A stretch of 64,000 bases of DNA from Armatimonadota bacterium (lineage in GTDB: Bacteria > Armatimonadota > Fimbriimonadia > Fimbriimonadales > Fimbriimonadaceae). The position numbers and the translations under genes are program-made. The stretch lies in the NCBI GenBank assembly GCA_016125185.1, contig WGMG01000006.1, positions 1,302,001-1,366,000 of the forward strand, given 5' to 3'. The notes under the pieces are model-generated. The model made no database searches. It was given only the letters and a program-made list of their open reading frames with translations, and was not told the DNA's origin. Positions 1 to 7,453 of this stretch are shown here, piece by piece. Positions within the stretch are counted from its first letter, which is position 1; every line of letters begins with the position of its first letter.

Positions 1-876
1 ATCGCAGATCACGGTGACCACGCGGTGGCCGTGGCCCAATTCTTTCGCTTTCTGAAGCGCGGCCCAGACGTTGGCCCCCGATGACGTTCCACCGAACAAT
101 CCTTCCTTCTTCGCTAATTGCCGTGTGGTCTCCATCGCGTCTTCGTCGCTGACCGGAACCGTGCCATCGCACAAATCATCGCGGAAGATGCCAGGCACAA
201 AGCCGGCTCCCATGCCTTCTAGGCGGTGGCCGCCCTTCGGCTCCTCACCCGCAATCACCTGAGACGCCATCGGTTCGACTGCGTAACATTGAACCAGTGG
301 CAGATGCTCCTTAAGGTACTCCGCGTTCCCCGAAAAACATCCGCCGGTGCCGACTCCCGCCACAAAGGCGTCCAGCCGTCCCTGCAGTCCACCCAAAATC
401 TCTTTGCCCATAATGCGGTAGGCCCGCCGATTATCGTTGTTGTTGAACTGGTCGGTAAAGAAGTAACCCGGTTCGTCGGTCAGTTCCTGCACGCGGTCAA
501 TGCACTTGGCGATCAATTCCGCCGTGATCTTGCCACCTTCACAAGGGATGATCTCGACCGTGGCACCGAACGCCCGCATCGTCCTCAGCTTGCTCTCGGC
601 GAAGGCATCGGACGAGACGAAATGCGCTTTGTAGCCCCGCGCCGCGCAAACCATCGCGAGCGAACTGCCGGTGCTGCCGCCCGTGTAGTCGACCACGGTC
701 CCGCCCGGCTCCAGCAGTCCGATCGACTCCGCGCCCATCACCATCGCGAGCGCCATGCGATCCTTCATGCTTCCCGTCGGGTTGGCGCCTTCCCACTTCA
801 CCCAAACCTCGGCGTCGTCCGGCCCAGGCAAGTGCTTGAGCTGAATCAGAGGCGTATTGCCGATGGCGTGGATCAT
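1..876 (-). CDS. PLP-dependent cysteine synthase family protein (C-terminus beyond window)
   Basis: Fold-type II PLP enzyme expected to make cysteine from an activated serine and sulfide in the cytoplasm. The 292 visible codons start at the ATG ending at 876 and read MIHAIGNTPL, the usual opening of CysK/CysM/CBS-like proteins. The PLP lysine is Lys38 in TGSMKDR, the substrate loop is TGGSTGSS, and the phosphate-binding loop is GVGTGG. The frame is still open at base 1, so the end is missing. The TGGSTG loop differs from the TSGNTG of classical CysK, so a CBS-like or O-phosphoserine-type enzyme is possible. The gene is divergent from the beta-helix gene, with only 37 bases between starts, and TAACAT lies 6 bases before the ATG. 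Confidence 0.9.
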   Translation of the reverse strand, partial: MIHAIGNTPLIQLKHLPGPDDAEVWVKWEGANPTGSMKDRMALAMVMGAESIGLLEPGGTVVDYTGGSTGSSLAMVCAARGYKAHFVSSDAFAESKLRTMRAFGATVEIIPCEGGKITAELIAKCIDRVQELTDEPGYFFTDQFNNNDNRRAYRIMGKEILGGLQGRLDAFVAGVGTGGCFSGNAEYLKEHLPLVQCYAVEPMASQVIAGEEPKGGHRLEGMGAGFVPGIFRDDLCDGTVPVSDEDAMETTRQLAKKEGLFGGTSSGANVWAALQKAKELGHGHRVVTVICD

Positions 877-882
877 GGGGCC

Positions 883-888
883 ATGTTA
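883..888 (-). promoter_or_regulatory. Candidate -10 element (TAACAT) of the cysteine synthase gene
   Basis: TAACAT on the minus strand ends 6 bases before the ATG. This spacing would put transcription start at or next to the start codon. It faces the TAAAAT of the divergent gene 14 bases away. Confidence 0.4.
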
Positions 889-902
889 CCCACGGATCAG
901 GT

Positions 903-908
903 TAAAAT
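903..908 (+). promoter_or_regulatory. Candidate -10 element (TAAAAT) of the beta-helix gene
   Basis: TAAAAT ends 5 bases before the ATG at 914, with no Shine-Dalgarno sequence between. It fits the leaderless pattern seen across this window. Confidence 0.4.
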
Positions 909-913
909 GAGCC

Positions 914-2785
914 ATGCTTGTCGCCGTTGTCTTGCTCGCCTTAGCTCCCCAAAAACTATATCTTGGCGAACGAGGGAACGACGCCAATGACGGCCTTTCG
1001 GCAAAGAAAAGCCTACGGAGCTTCGAGCGGCTGACGGAGGTCATCCATAGTCTTCGTTCGAAGGATTCTAGCGTGCCGATCGAAGTCCACCTTTCGGGCA
1101 TGCTAAGAACGACAACGCCTATCGACCTCGGACCCGACTACTCAGACGTTGACATCCTAGGCGAGGAAGGAGCCAACATCTCGGGAAGCGTCGTCCTGAC
1201 TCATGCCAAGGCGGACCAATTTAATGGACAGGAATGTTGGAGCGCTGAGGTGCCCGATGGCGTTAACCCCAAACAGCTTTTTTGGCACGGCAAGCGCCTC
1301 CCTCGTCCTCGGCTGCCCGAGACCGGGTTCTATCAGTTCGCTGGCTATCCTGAAGGTCAGGAAAACGTCGCATGGAATAGCGGTCAAACCTCAATGCGGT
1401 TCCGAGCCGGAGATATCAAAAACTGGAAGAATCTCGATCAAGTGGAGATCGTCGCCCACCACTATTGGGTCACCTCGACTCTGCCCATCAAGTCCGTTGA
1501 CGAGAAAACGAATTCTGTCGAGTTCGCAAAGAAAAGCGTTTTCAAACTCGCCGACGATTACACCGGAGCATGCGCCCCTTACGTGGTTGAAAATGTCGCC
1601 GAAGCATTCGATAAGCCGGGAGAGTGGTACTTCGACAAGCCAAGCCGCAAGGTCTATTACCTTCCCATGCCAAAGGAACGGCTGCAGGATTGGCGACCCG
1701 AAGTACCTGTCACGCCAATCCTGCTCAAAGTCCACGACAACCAAAACTTTGGACTCGACGGCGTGCACTTAACCGGAACCCAGTGGGACTACCCCGCCAG
1801 TCAATCCGGCGATGGCCAAGCGGCAGTTGGCGTGCCTGGCGCGATCCAACTCTCCAACGCCAAACAGACAACGATCAGCAACGTAAAGCTGACCAATCTT
1901 GGCACCTATGGCATTGAACTTCTAGGTGGGTGCGAAGGCGCTAACGTTATCGGTTGTCAACTGATGGACCTAGGTGGTGGCGGAATCAAGATTGGGCACA
2001 ACACGTCCGAGACGTTCGTCCAGAACTGCATCATCGACGGCGGCGGGCGAATCTTCGCACCAGCAGTTGGGATCTGGATTGGAAATAGCGGAAATAACAC
2101 CGTCACCAACTGCGACATCCATGATCTGTTCTACACAGGTGTCTCCGTCGGCTGGTCATGGGGTTACGGGCCAAGCAATGCCGTCAAGAACGTCATCGAG
2201 AACAACCATATTTGGGACATCGGGCAGAGCGAGCTCTCCGATATGGGTGGCATCTACACCCTGGGTGTCTCCCCCGGAACAATCCTGCGCCATAACCGAA
2301 TCGACAACGTACAAGCCCGCGGTTACGGCGGCTGGGGAATCTACACCGACGAAGGCAGTAGCGGGATACTGATCGAAAACAACATCGTCACCAATACCAA
2401 AACCGGCGGGTTCCACCAGCACTACGGCAAAGAAAACATTATCCGCAACAACGTCTTTGCGTTCGCAAAACAAGACGGCCAAATCATCCGAACGCGTGAA
2501 GAGGACCACATCAGCTTCACCTTCGAGCACAACGTGGTCCTCTGGAAAGGAACCGAGCTCCTTGGCGGAAACTGGAAAAACGGTCAATACGTATTTGGCC
2601 ACAACCTCCTGTGCAGAGAGGATGGACCCGTCCACTTGCCACCTGGCGACCAAGGAAGCGAAATTGTGCCATCGATGAAGCTGGGCGCAGCCTTCATGCC
2701 ACCACCGGAGTTAGCGAAAAAAGTCGGCTTCAAACACTTCGGAACCGACAACATGGGCGCTTCCAAATTCAATCTGCCGGACTAA
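914..2785 (+). CDS. Secreted right-handed parallel beta-helix protein
   Basis: 623-residue exported protein. Residues 1-13 form a short hydrophobic signal, followed by LYLGERGNDANDG, the GNDxNDG opening common at the start of secreted pectate-lyase-like beta-helix proteins. From about residue 315 to 560 there are repeated coils of the type GxxxxxIxxN (for example NVIGCQL, NCIIDGG, VIENNHI), which match the NosD/Beta_helix family. Such proteins bind or cleave polysaccharides outside the cell. No catalytic residues can be assigned from sequence alone, so substrate and activity are unknown. It is transcribed away from the cysteine synthase gene and ends 60 bases before the phosphatase gene. Confidence 0.8.
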   Translation: MLVAVVLLALAPQKLYLGERGNDANDGLSAKKSLRSFERLTEVIHSLRSKDSSVPIEVHLSGMLRTTTPIDLGPDYSDVDILGEEGANISGSVVLTHAKADQFNGQECWSAEVPDGVNPKQLFWHGKRLPRPRLPETGFYQFAGYPEGQENVAWNSGQTSMRFRAGDIKNWKNLDQVEIVAHHYWVTSTLPIKSVDEKTNSVEFAKKSVFKLADDYTGACAPYVVENVAEAFDKPGEWYFDKPSRKVYYLPMPKERLQDWRPEVPVTPILLKVHDNQNFGLDGVHLTGTQWDYPASQSGDGQAAVGVPGAIQLSNAKQTTISNVKLTNLGTYGIELLGGCEGANVIGCQLMDLGGGGIKIGHNTSETFVQNCIIDGGGRIFAPAVGIWIGNSGNNTVTNCDIHDLFYTGVSVGWSWGYGPSNAVKNVIENNHIWDIGQSELSDMGGIYTLGVSPGTILRHNRIDNVQARGYGGWGIYTDEGSSGILIENNIVTNTKTGGFHQHYGKENIIRNNVFAFAKQDGQIIRTREEDHISFTFEHNVVLWKGTELLGGNWKNGQYVFGHNLLCREDGPVHLPPGDQGSEIVPSMKLGAAFMPPPELAKKVGFKHFGTDNMGASKFNLPD

Positions 2786-2833
2786 TTGTTAAGAGACCCT
2801 TAAGGCCCCCTCCACCGCAAAAATACCGGCAGG

Positions 2834-2839
2834 TATTCT
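2834..2839 (+). promoter_or_regulatory. Candidate -10 element (TATTCT) of the PafA-like gene
   Basis: TATTCT ends 6 bases before the GTG start at 2846. It lies in the right arm of a short palindrome, AATACC-GGCA-GGTATT, that could be an operator. Confidence 0.35.
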
Positions 2840-2845
2840 GAACCT

Positions 2846-4501
2846 GTGACCACGTTCCTTGCTATGCTCGCCCTCGGCTCTGCCCAACAGGGGCAGGCGT
2901 CCCGAATCGGAATCAACCCTCCCAAACTGGTCGTCCTCTTCTCCATCGACCAATTCCGTGGCGACTACGTCGAGCGGTTTTACCCGTACTTCCTACCTTC
3001 CAAGTCGGGCGGCAAACTGGGCGGTTTCCGATATCTGATGGATACCGGCGCAGACTTTCGCAACGCGATGCACAATCACCTGCCGACTGCCACCGGCCCT
3101 GGTCACGCAACCCTCATGACCGGCTCAGAGCCGGCGTACGATGGCATTGTGGGCAACGATTGGTTCAACCGGACCACCGGTAAATCGATGTATGTGGTCT
3201 CCGACCCCGACGTCCAGACCGTTGGCGGTACCAGCGGACCGATGAGCCCTAAGAACCTCACCGTCACGACGGTCGGCGATGAACTTAAGATGGCCACCAA
3301 CGGCAAGTCTCGCGTGGTTGGGGTTGCCGTCAAAGACCGCGCCGCCATCCTGATGGCCGGGCACGCCGCCGACACCGTCATCTGGTGGGACAATGGCACC
3401 GGTAACTGGGTCACCAGCACGTGGTACGCACCCAACAAACAGTTGCCGTCCTGGGTTTCCAAGTTCGACTCTGAGCGACCGTGGGACAAGTATGCGGGCA
3501 AAGTTTGGGAGCCTCTGCTCTCCGACGACGTCTATTCGATCTCGCGCCGAGCGCCCGCCGAGAAGCCAGCCGCCAATGGCAAGCCTTTCTCGCACGCCAT
3601 GAGCACCAAGGTGGACAAGTCGCTTTGGGGACCGATGATCACCAGCCAATACGGCAACGAGCTGACCTTCGATGCCGCCACCCACGCCGTGGATAACGAG
3701 CAGTTGGGCCAGCGCGACGTCCCCGACATCCTCGTGGTCAATCTCTCGACCAATGACTACGTCGGCCACCAGTACGGGCCAAACAGCCCCGAGGTCATGG
3801 ACATCACGATCCGCACTGACCGCCTTCTCAGCGAATTCTTCAACCACCTTAACGCCAAGGTTCCGGGCGGCATGGATAACGTCGCCGTCGTCGTCACTGG
3901 CGACCACGGAGTCGTGCCTATCCCCGAGGAATCCAACGACGTCTACAAGACCGGTGTGTTCCGTGGTCTCGGCGATGAAGTGAAGGAAACCGCCCAGAAG
4001 GCGCTCACCGCCAAATTCGGCGAAGGATCGTGGCTGATGGGCGACGGTCTTTATGAACAGAACCTTTATCTGAACCGCGATTTGGCCGCCAAGAAGGGCC
4101 TTAATATGCCCGAGGTCGAACAGGTCGCCGCTGACGCCGTCGCCAGTGTGAAGGGCGTCTTCGCCGCCTACACACGAACCCAGATCATGCACAACCAGGT
4201 CCCGCAGGTTCCCTTCCTCTCGCGCATCGTCAACGGTTTCAACACCCAGTTGGGCGGCGACGTATTCATGTTAGAAGCGCCGGGAATCTACCCCGATGGT
4301 GGAACCGGAACCGGCCACGGCACGGTGTGGGACTACGACGCCCACGTCCCGATCTTTTTCCACGCGAAGGGCATCAAGCCGGGCAACTACCTCAAGCGAG
4401 TCCACACGTCGGACATTGCGCCGACCATCTGCCGCCTCCTCGGCATCGAATCGCCAACCGGAAACGTTGGCGTGCCGCTCGTCGACACTATCTCGAAGTA
4501 A
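2846..4501 (+). CDS. Alkaline phosphatase family protein, PafA/type I phosphodiesterase-like
   Basis: 551-residue exported metallo-phosphoesterase of the alkaline phosphatase superfamily, resembling PafA-type monoesterases and nucleotide pyrophosphatase/phosphodiesterases. Metal-ligand Asp35 lies in SIDQFRGD, the presumed Thr nucleophile (81 or 83) in PTATGPGHATLMTG, and further ligands in VVTGDHG and GTGHGTVWDYDAHVP. This is the usual order of two-zinc sites. The GTG start gives a short hydrophobic signal before residue 20. Release of phosphate outside the cytoplasm is the likely role, but whether it prefers monoesters or diesters cannot be read here. No Shine-Dalgarno sequence precedes the GTG; TATTCT lies 6 bases upstream. 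Confidence 0.85.
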   Translation: MTTFLAMLALGSAQQGQASRIGINPPKLVVLFSIDQFRGDYVERFYPYFLPSKSGGKLGGFRYLMDTGADFRNAMHNHLPTATGPGHATLMTGSEPAYDGIVGNDWFNRTTGKSMYVVSDPDVQTVGGTSGPMSPKNLTVTTVGDELKMATNGKSRVVGVAVKDRAAILMAGHAADTVIWWDNGTGNWVTSTWYAPNKQLPSWVSKFDSERPWDKYAGKVWEPLLSDDVYSISRRAPAEKPAANGKPFSHAMSTKVDKSLWGPMITSQYGNELTFDAATHAVDNEQLGQRDVPDILVVNLSTNDYVGHQYGPNSPEVMDITIRTDRLLSEFFNHLNAKVPGGMDNVAVVVTGDHGVVPIPEESNDVYKTGVFRGLGDEVKETAQKALTAKFGEGSWLMGDGLYEQNLYLNRDLAAKKGLNMPEVEQVAADAVASVKGVFAAYTRTQIMHNQVPQVPFLSRIVNGFNTQLGGDVFMLEAPGIYPDGGTGTGHGTVWDYDAHVPIFFHAKGIKPGNYLKRVHTSDIAPTICRLLGIESPTGNVGVPLVDTISK

Positions 4502-4508
4502 GTCGGAA

Positions 4509-4530
4509 GCCCTTGCCTTCGGGCAAGGGC
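4509..4530. terminator. Perfect 9-bp hairpin with TTCG loop between phosphatase and tautomerase genes
   Basis: GCCCTTGCC and GGCAAGGGC pair perfectly around TTCG, 8 bases after the phosphatase stop. There is no T tract, so it may act as an mRNA 3' end stabiliser or a weak terminator. Confidence 0.5.
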
Positions 4531-4534
4531 TAAG

Positions 4535-4540
4535 TACAAT
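4535..4540 (+). promoter_or_regulatory. Candidate -10 element (TACAAT) of the tautomerase gene
   Basis: TACAAT in the context GCTAAGTACAAT ends 8 bases before the ATG at 4549. There is no Shine-Dalgarno sequence between. Confidence 0.45.
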
Positions 4541-4548
4541 TAAGCGAA

Positions 4549-4944
4549 ATGCCCAACGTCCTCATCGAGGTGCGACGCCAGTACCCGCCGGAGCAGGAAA
4601 CTGCCCTCATGGCCGCCGTCCACGCCGCCCTACGGGACGCGTTCAAGATTCCGGCTCACGACCGAACCATTCGGCTCGTCACCCATGATCCACATCGCTT
4701 TGCCGTTTCTCCCGAACTGGCCAAACCAGAAGCCTACACGCTCGTGACCATCGAGGCCTTCTCCGGTCGGTCGTTGGAAGCCAAGCGAACCCTTTACCGG
4801 GAAATCGTCGGCAACCTCGAAAGGCTGGCGATTCCCAAGGACCACGTCACCATTGTTCTCCACGAGATTCCGACGGAGAACTGGGGCATCCGCGGCGGGC
4901 AAGCCGCCTCGGATGTGGAACTCGGCTTCAAGGTCGATGTTTGA
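4549..4944 (+). CDS. Tautomerase family protein
   Basis: 131-residue protein of the tautomerase superfamily. The chain begins Met-Pro, so Pro is exposed as the catalytic N-terminal base after Met removal, as in 4-oxalocrotonate tautomerase and malonate semialdehyde decarboxylase. The length and the C-terminal segment ENWGIRGGQAA fit the longer Tautomerase_2/MSAD-like group, in which two beta-alpha-beta units are fused. Substrate is unknown. It is preceded by a hairpin and by TACAAT 8 bases before the ATG, so it is likely its own transcription unit, converging on the small membrane protein gene, whose stop overlaps its end. Confidence 0.8.
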   Translation: MPNVLIEVRRQYPPEQETALMAAVHAALRDAFKIPAHDRTIRLVTHDPHRFAVSPELAKPEAYTLVTIEAFSGRSLEAKRTLYREIVGNLERLAIPKDHVTIVLHEIPTENWGIRGGQAASDVELGFKVDV

Positions 4945-5110
4945 CGAGCCGCTCCGGCTTGTCTTCCTTTAACGCCATCGACCCCGCCTGCACCTTGATC
5001 TTCGCGATCTCAGCCGAGTCGTCGCTTGAGGAGAACCGCCAGGCGATCACCCCAACAACGACCGCGGCGACCAAGCCCACGGTCCACAGCGCTACTCGCT
5101 TCCGGTCCAT
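4928..5110 (-). CDS. Small single-pass membrane protein downstream of the prepilin
   Basis: 60-residue protein starting [14 protein letters not shown], with one membrane segment (about residues 7-24) and a charged tail. The ATG overlaps the last 19 bases of the prepilin gene in another frame, so translation is probably coupled. Its 3' end overlaps the convergent tautomerase gene by 17 bases. No family is recognised. The position suggests a role with the prepilin, but this is inference only. Confidence 0.6.
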   Translation of the reverse strand: MDRKRVALWTVGLVAAVVVGVIAWRFSSSDDSAEIAKIKVQAGSMALKEDKPERLVKHRP

Positions 5111-5814
5111 AGCCTTGCTTCCTTCATAGAAGTCAGCGCCCGAACCTTCACATGCCCATCGGCGAAAAGCACGCCGGTGTGCGATCCTCGAAAGCGCGGC
5201 CACAAATGGCCAAAGCTTAGGCCGTTCAGGGGCGGCGATCCTGCCCATTCCGCTGGTGGATAGATGCGGTAGTACCCAGTCTTCGGGCTCGTCGAATTCG
5301 TGCCCCAATAACTGCTTCCCATCAGCATCGCCTCCGAGGGGTAGCCGAGCGACGTCGCCGAGACCGGCACGAACTCGCCAGTTGTCTGGTCTTCTGGGCA
5401 GAAAAGCTCCTGGTTGTACCCCCAGCTCGGGCTTAGCCCAAAGAGATAGCCCCAACTGGCATCGGTCGCTTTCGTGCCGAGGAACGCCTGGCCCGCTGCA
5501 TCGCCGGGAGAGAAGAAGATATCGTATGACTTCGTATAGCGTTGCAGGAGCCATGGCCACCGCCAAAGTCCGAAGTTAGTGGGCGTCGATACCTTGTTAT
5601 AGTCGACGTAGTACAGCGGATAGTAGACGTCGTCGTTGTCGGCTAGATAAAGCTGGGTGGCGGTGCCGATCTGCCGCAGGTTGCTCACCTCACCGCTCTG
5701 TTTCGCCGCCACTTTCGCTTGGGCAAAGACGGGAAAAAGGATGGCGGCCAAAATCGCGATGATGGCAATGACGACGAGAAGTTCGATCAACGTGAAAGCG
5801 CGGGAATGTTTCAT
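5092..5814 (-). CDS. Prepilin-type protein with H-X9-DG-like C-terminus (DUF1559-like)
   Basis: 240-residue type II/IV pseudopilin. The N-terminus [13 protein letters not shown] plus a long hydrophobic helix (about residues 9-32) is a class III signal cut by prepilin peptidase before Phe7. Ala instead of Gly at -1 is common in this lineage. The C-terminus has [13 protein letters not shown], the marker of prepilin-like proteins that are numerous in Planctomycetota and Armatimonadota. These are thought to be minor pilins or secretion pseudopilins, with functions mostly unknown. The export machinery could include the PilB/PilT pair at 19.6-22.7 kb. It overlaps the next small membrane gene. Confidence 0.88.
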   Translation of the reverse strand: MKHSRAFTLIELLVVIAIIAILAAILFPVFAQAKVAAKQSGEVSNLRQIGTATQLYLADNDDVYYPLYYVDYNKVSTPTNFGLWRWPWLLQRYTKSYDIFFSPGDAAGQAFLGTKATDASWGYLFGLSPSWGYNQELFCPEDQTTGEFVPVSATSLGYPSEAMLMGSSYWGTNSTSPKTGYYRIYPPAEWAGSPPLNGLSFGHLWPRFRGSHTGVLFADGHVKVRALTSMKEARLWTGSE

Positions 5815-5824
5815 AAAGTGAAGT

Positions 5825-5849
5825 GCGGCCCGCCTTTTATGCGGGCCGC
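5825..5849. terminator. GC-rich 9-bp hairpin between PEP-CTERM and prepilin genes
   Basis: GCGGCCCGC and GCGGGCCGC pair perfectly around a 7-base loop, just after the stop of the PEP-CTERM gene and 10 bases before the prepilin ATG. There is no T run, so it is either a weak terminator or a processing barrier. Confidence 0.5.
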
Positions 5850-5856
5850 TGGTCGA

Positions 5857-6534
5857 TCAGCTCTTCTTTCGCTTTCGAGCGAAGAGGCCGATAGAGAAAA
5901 GGCCTAAAGCGGCCAGGCTGGCCGGCTCGGGTACCGGCGCATATTCGACCCGACCGCTCCAGGACCGAGGTGAAAAAGTGTCAACGTCGAAAAGCTGATC
6001 GACGCCGGGATCAAAGCCGCCTCGGTAGCCCTTCGTCAATCCGGTCGAGATCGTCGCCGTTCCATCCGAGTAGCTGTGTGCCCCCGAGGAATATCCAATG
6101 AATCCGTCAGAGGGAAAGTTGCCGTTGGAGTCTGGCCCAGTAGCCAGGAACACTGCCAGGCCGATTGTCTGACCCGCACCAACCACGAACGTATTCCCCA
6201 CATCGATCGTGGTGAAGGAACCCTGCGGGTTGGACGAGGCTACTGCGGACGTTCCCAAAAGTGTCCAGGCCGAAGCGTCGGTTTCCTGTCCCGAAAGAGC
6301 CGACGACTTGGTGTAAACCTGATACGAGTTCGACGAGCCTCCGGCGCCGCTGAGATTCAGGTCGAATCGCCCTGTCAAGAGCAGGTCGGTTGCCGAGTCG
6401 TTGGTGAAGTTGAAAAGGCTCCCCCCGTAGTAGGTTGTCGCCGAAGGAGACGCCGTTAGCCAAGTCTGGGCCGACGAAACGGCGGGAACGACGGCAAGCC
6501 CGATCATAATTAAGATTGAAGAGTTTCGCTTCAT
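5857..6534 (-). CDS. PEP-CTERM sorting domain protein
   Basis: 225-residue exported protein. The chosen start is the ATG ending at 6534 (MKRNSSILIMIGLAV), which gives a normal signal peptide; an upstream in-frame ATG would add 11 residues. The C-terminus VPEPASLAALGLFSIGLF followed by ARKRKKS is a complete PEP-CTERM signal: PEP motif, hydrophobic helix, basic tail. It should be recognised by an exosortase, which is not in this window. The middle is Ser/Gly/Thr-rich and beta-strand-like, typical of extracellular matrix or surface proteins. A hairpin follows the stop. Confidence 0.88.
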   Translation of the reverse strand: MKRNSSILIMIGLAVVPAVSSAQTWLTASPSATTYYGGSLFNFTNDSATDLLLTGRFDLNLSGAGGSSNSYQVYTKSSALSGQETDASAWTLLGTSAVASSNPQGSFTTIDVGNTFVVGAGQTIGLAVFLATGPDSNGNFPSDGFIGYSSGAHSYSDGTATISTGLTKGYRGGFDPGVDQLFDVDTFSPRSWSGRVEYAPVPEPASLAALGLFSIGLFARKRKKS

Positions 6535-6701
6535 AGTGATTCTCGCGTGAGTTCCCGCTCGGACCACGACATCTGGCGGGGCTCACTTCAAGATTGTGCC
6601 GAGTCTCAATGCCCCGAGGTCCCACAAATCCAACGATTCCTTTTCAATCTTGACTAATTTGTATAGTTTCCTTACGCCGAGGGCTACGTTAGCCCACGAG
6701 A

Positions 6702-6707
6702 TACAAT
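6702..6707 (+). promoter_or_regulatory. Candidate -10 element (TACAAT) of the GNAT gene
   Basis: TACAAT ends 10 bases before the ATG at 6718. AAGGA lies in between, so a very short leader with a Shine-Dalgarno site is also possible. Confidence 0.4.
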
Positions 6708-6717
6708 AAGGACGGCG

Positions 6718-7401
6718 ATGGCTGAAGTACCGGAAGACGTAATTTGGCGAACGATGACCGGCGTGCAAAGCCATTTTGCCATCGGTTCGGGCGGCGTCCG
6801 TCGCTATGCGGACGGATTCTCACCCATCCTCGTCTTTGCCGATGTCGCGAATCCCGACTTCGATTCCCTCATGTCTTGTTGTCAGCCTGGCGACCGATTC
6901 TACTGCGAACGATGGTCGGGCTCGCCTCCAGAAGGCTGGAGCATCGAAGCCGAGTCGACGATGTTCAAGATGATCTATGAGGGTCCAACGCCGGAACCAG
7001 TCGACGATGATGACATGGTCGAACTCGGTCCCCAGCACGCCCAGCAGGCGCTCGATCTCGCCCTCCTCACCAACCCCGGACCGTTCGGCCTTCGGACGTT
7101 GGAATTGGGTAGTTATTACGGTTACTTCGACGACGATCGCCTCATCGCTATGGCTGGAGAGCGCTTCGACGCCCCGCCGCTGCGAGAGGTCAGCGGCGTC
7201 TGCACCCACCCCAACTATGTCGGTCGGGGCTACGCCAAACGTCTCATGCATCGCGTCATGCGCGAGGAGATGGAGCGGGGCCAGATTCCCTTCCTCCATG
7301 TGCTCAGTCACAACGAAGTCGCCCATGGAATGTACCTTCGCATGGGCTTCCGCGACTCCCTCGAAACCATTGTCCGCATCGTCAAGCGTGTCTCCGCGTA
7401 A
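6718..7401 (+). CDS. GNAT family N-acetyltransferase
   Basis: 227-residue protein. The acetyl-CoA fold is clear in the second half: SGVCTHPNYVGRGYAKRLM carries the R/Q-x-x-G-x-G/A pyrophosphate loop (GRGYA), followed by FLHVLSHNEVAHGMYLRMGF, the usual last strands with the catalytic-site Tyr. The first about 110 residues are a divergent N-terminal extension, possibly a degenerate GNAT half. The acceptor substrate cannot be inferred. It lies alone between the PEP-CTERM gene (divergent) and the YncE/phosphoesterase gene, 52 bases downstream. Confidence 0.85.
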   Translation: MAEVPEDVIWRTMTGVQSHFAIGSGGVRRYADGFSPILVFADVANPDFDSLMSCCQPGDRFYCERWSGSPPEGWSIEAESTMFKMIYEGPTPEPVDDDDMVELGPQHAQQALDLALLTNPGPFGLRTLELGSYYGYFDDDRLIAMAGERFDAPPLREVSGVCTHPNYVGRGYAKRLMHRVMREEMERGQIPFLHVLSHNEVAHGMYLRMGFRDSLETIVRIVKRVSA

Positions 7402-7453
7402 AGGTTTTGTTACGACACCTCTGGCGGTACCAAAGTTCTGGTAGCCTCGGAGC

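Noticed and set aside
226-990. Long plus-strand open frame opposite the cysteine synthase gene
   Set aside because: It is the antisense of a clear PLP enzyme; the reading has no family features and is Arg/His-rich, as GC-rich shadows are.
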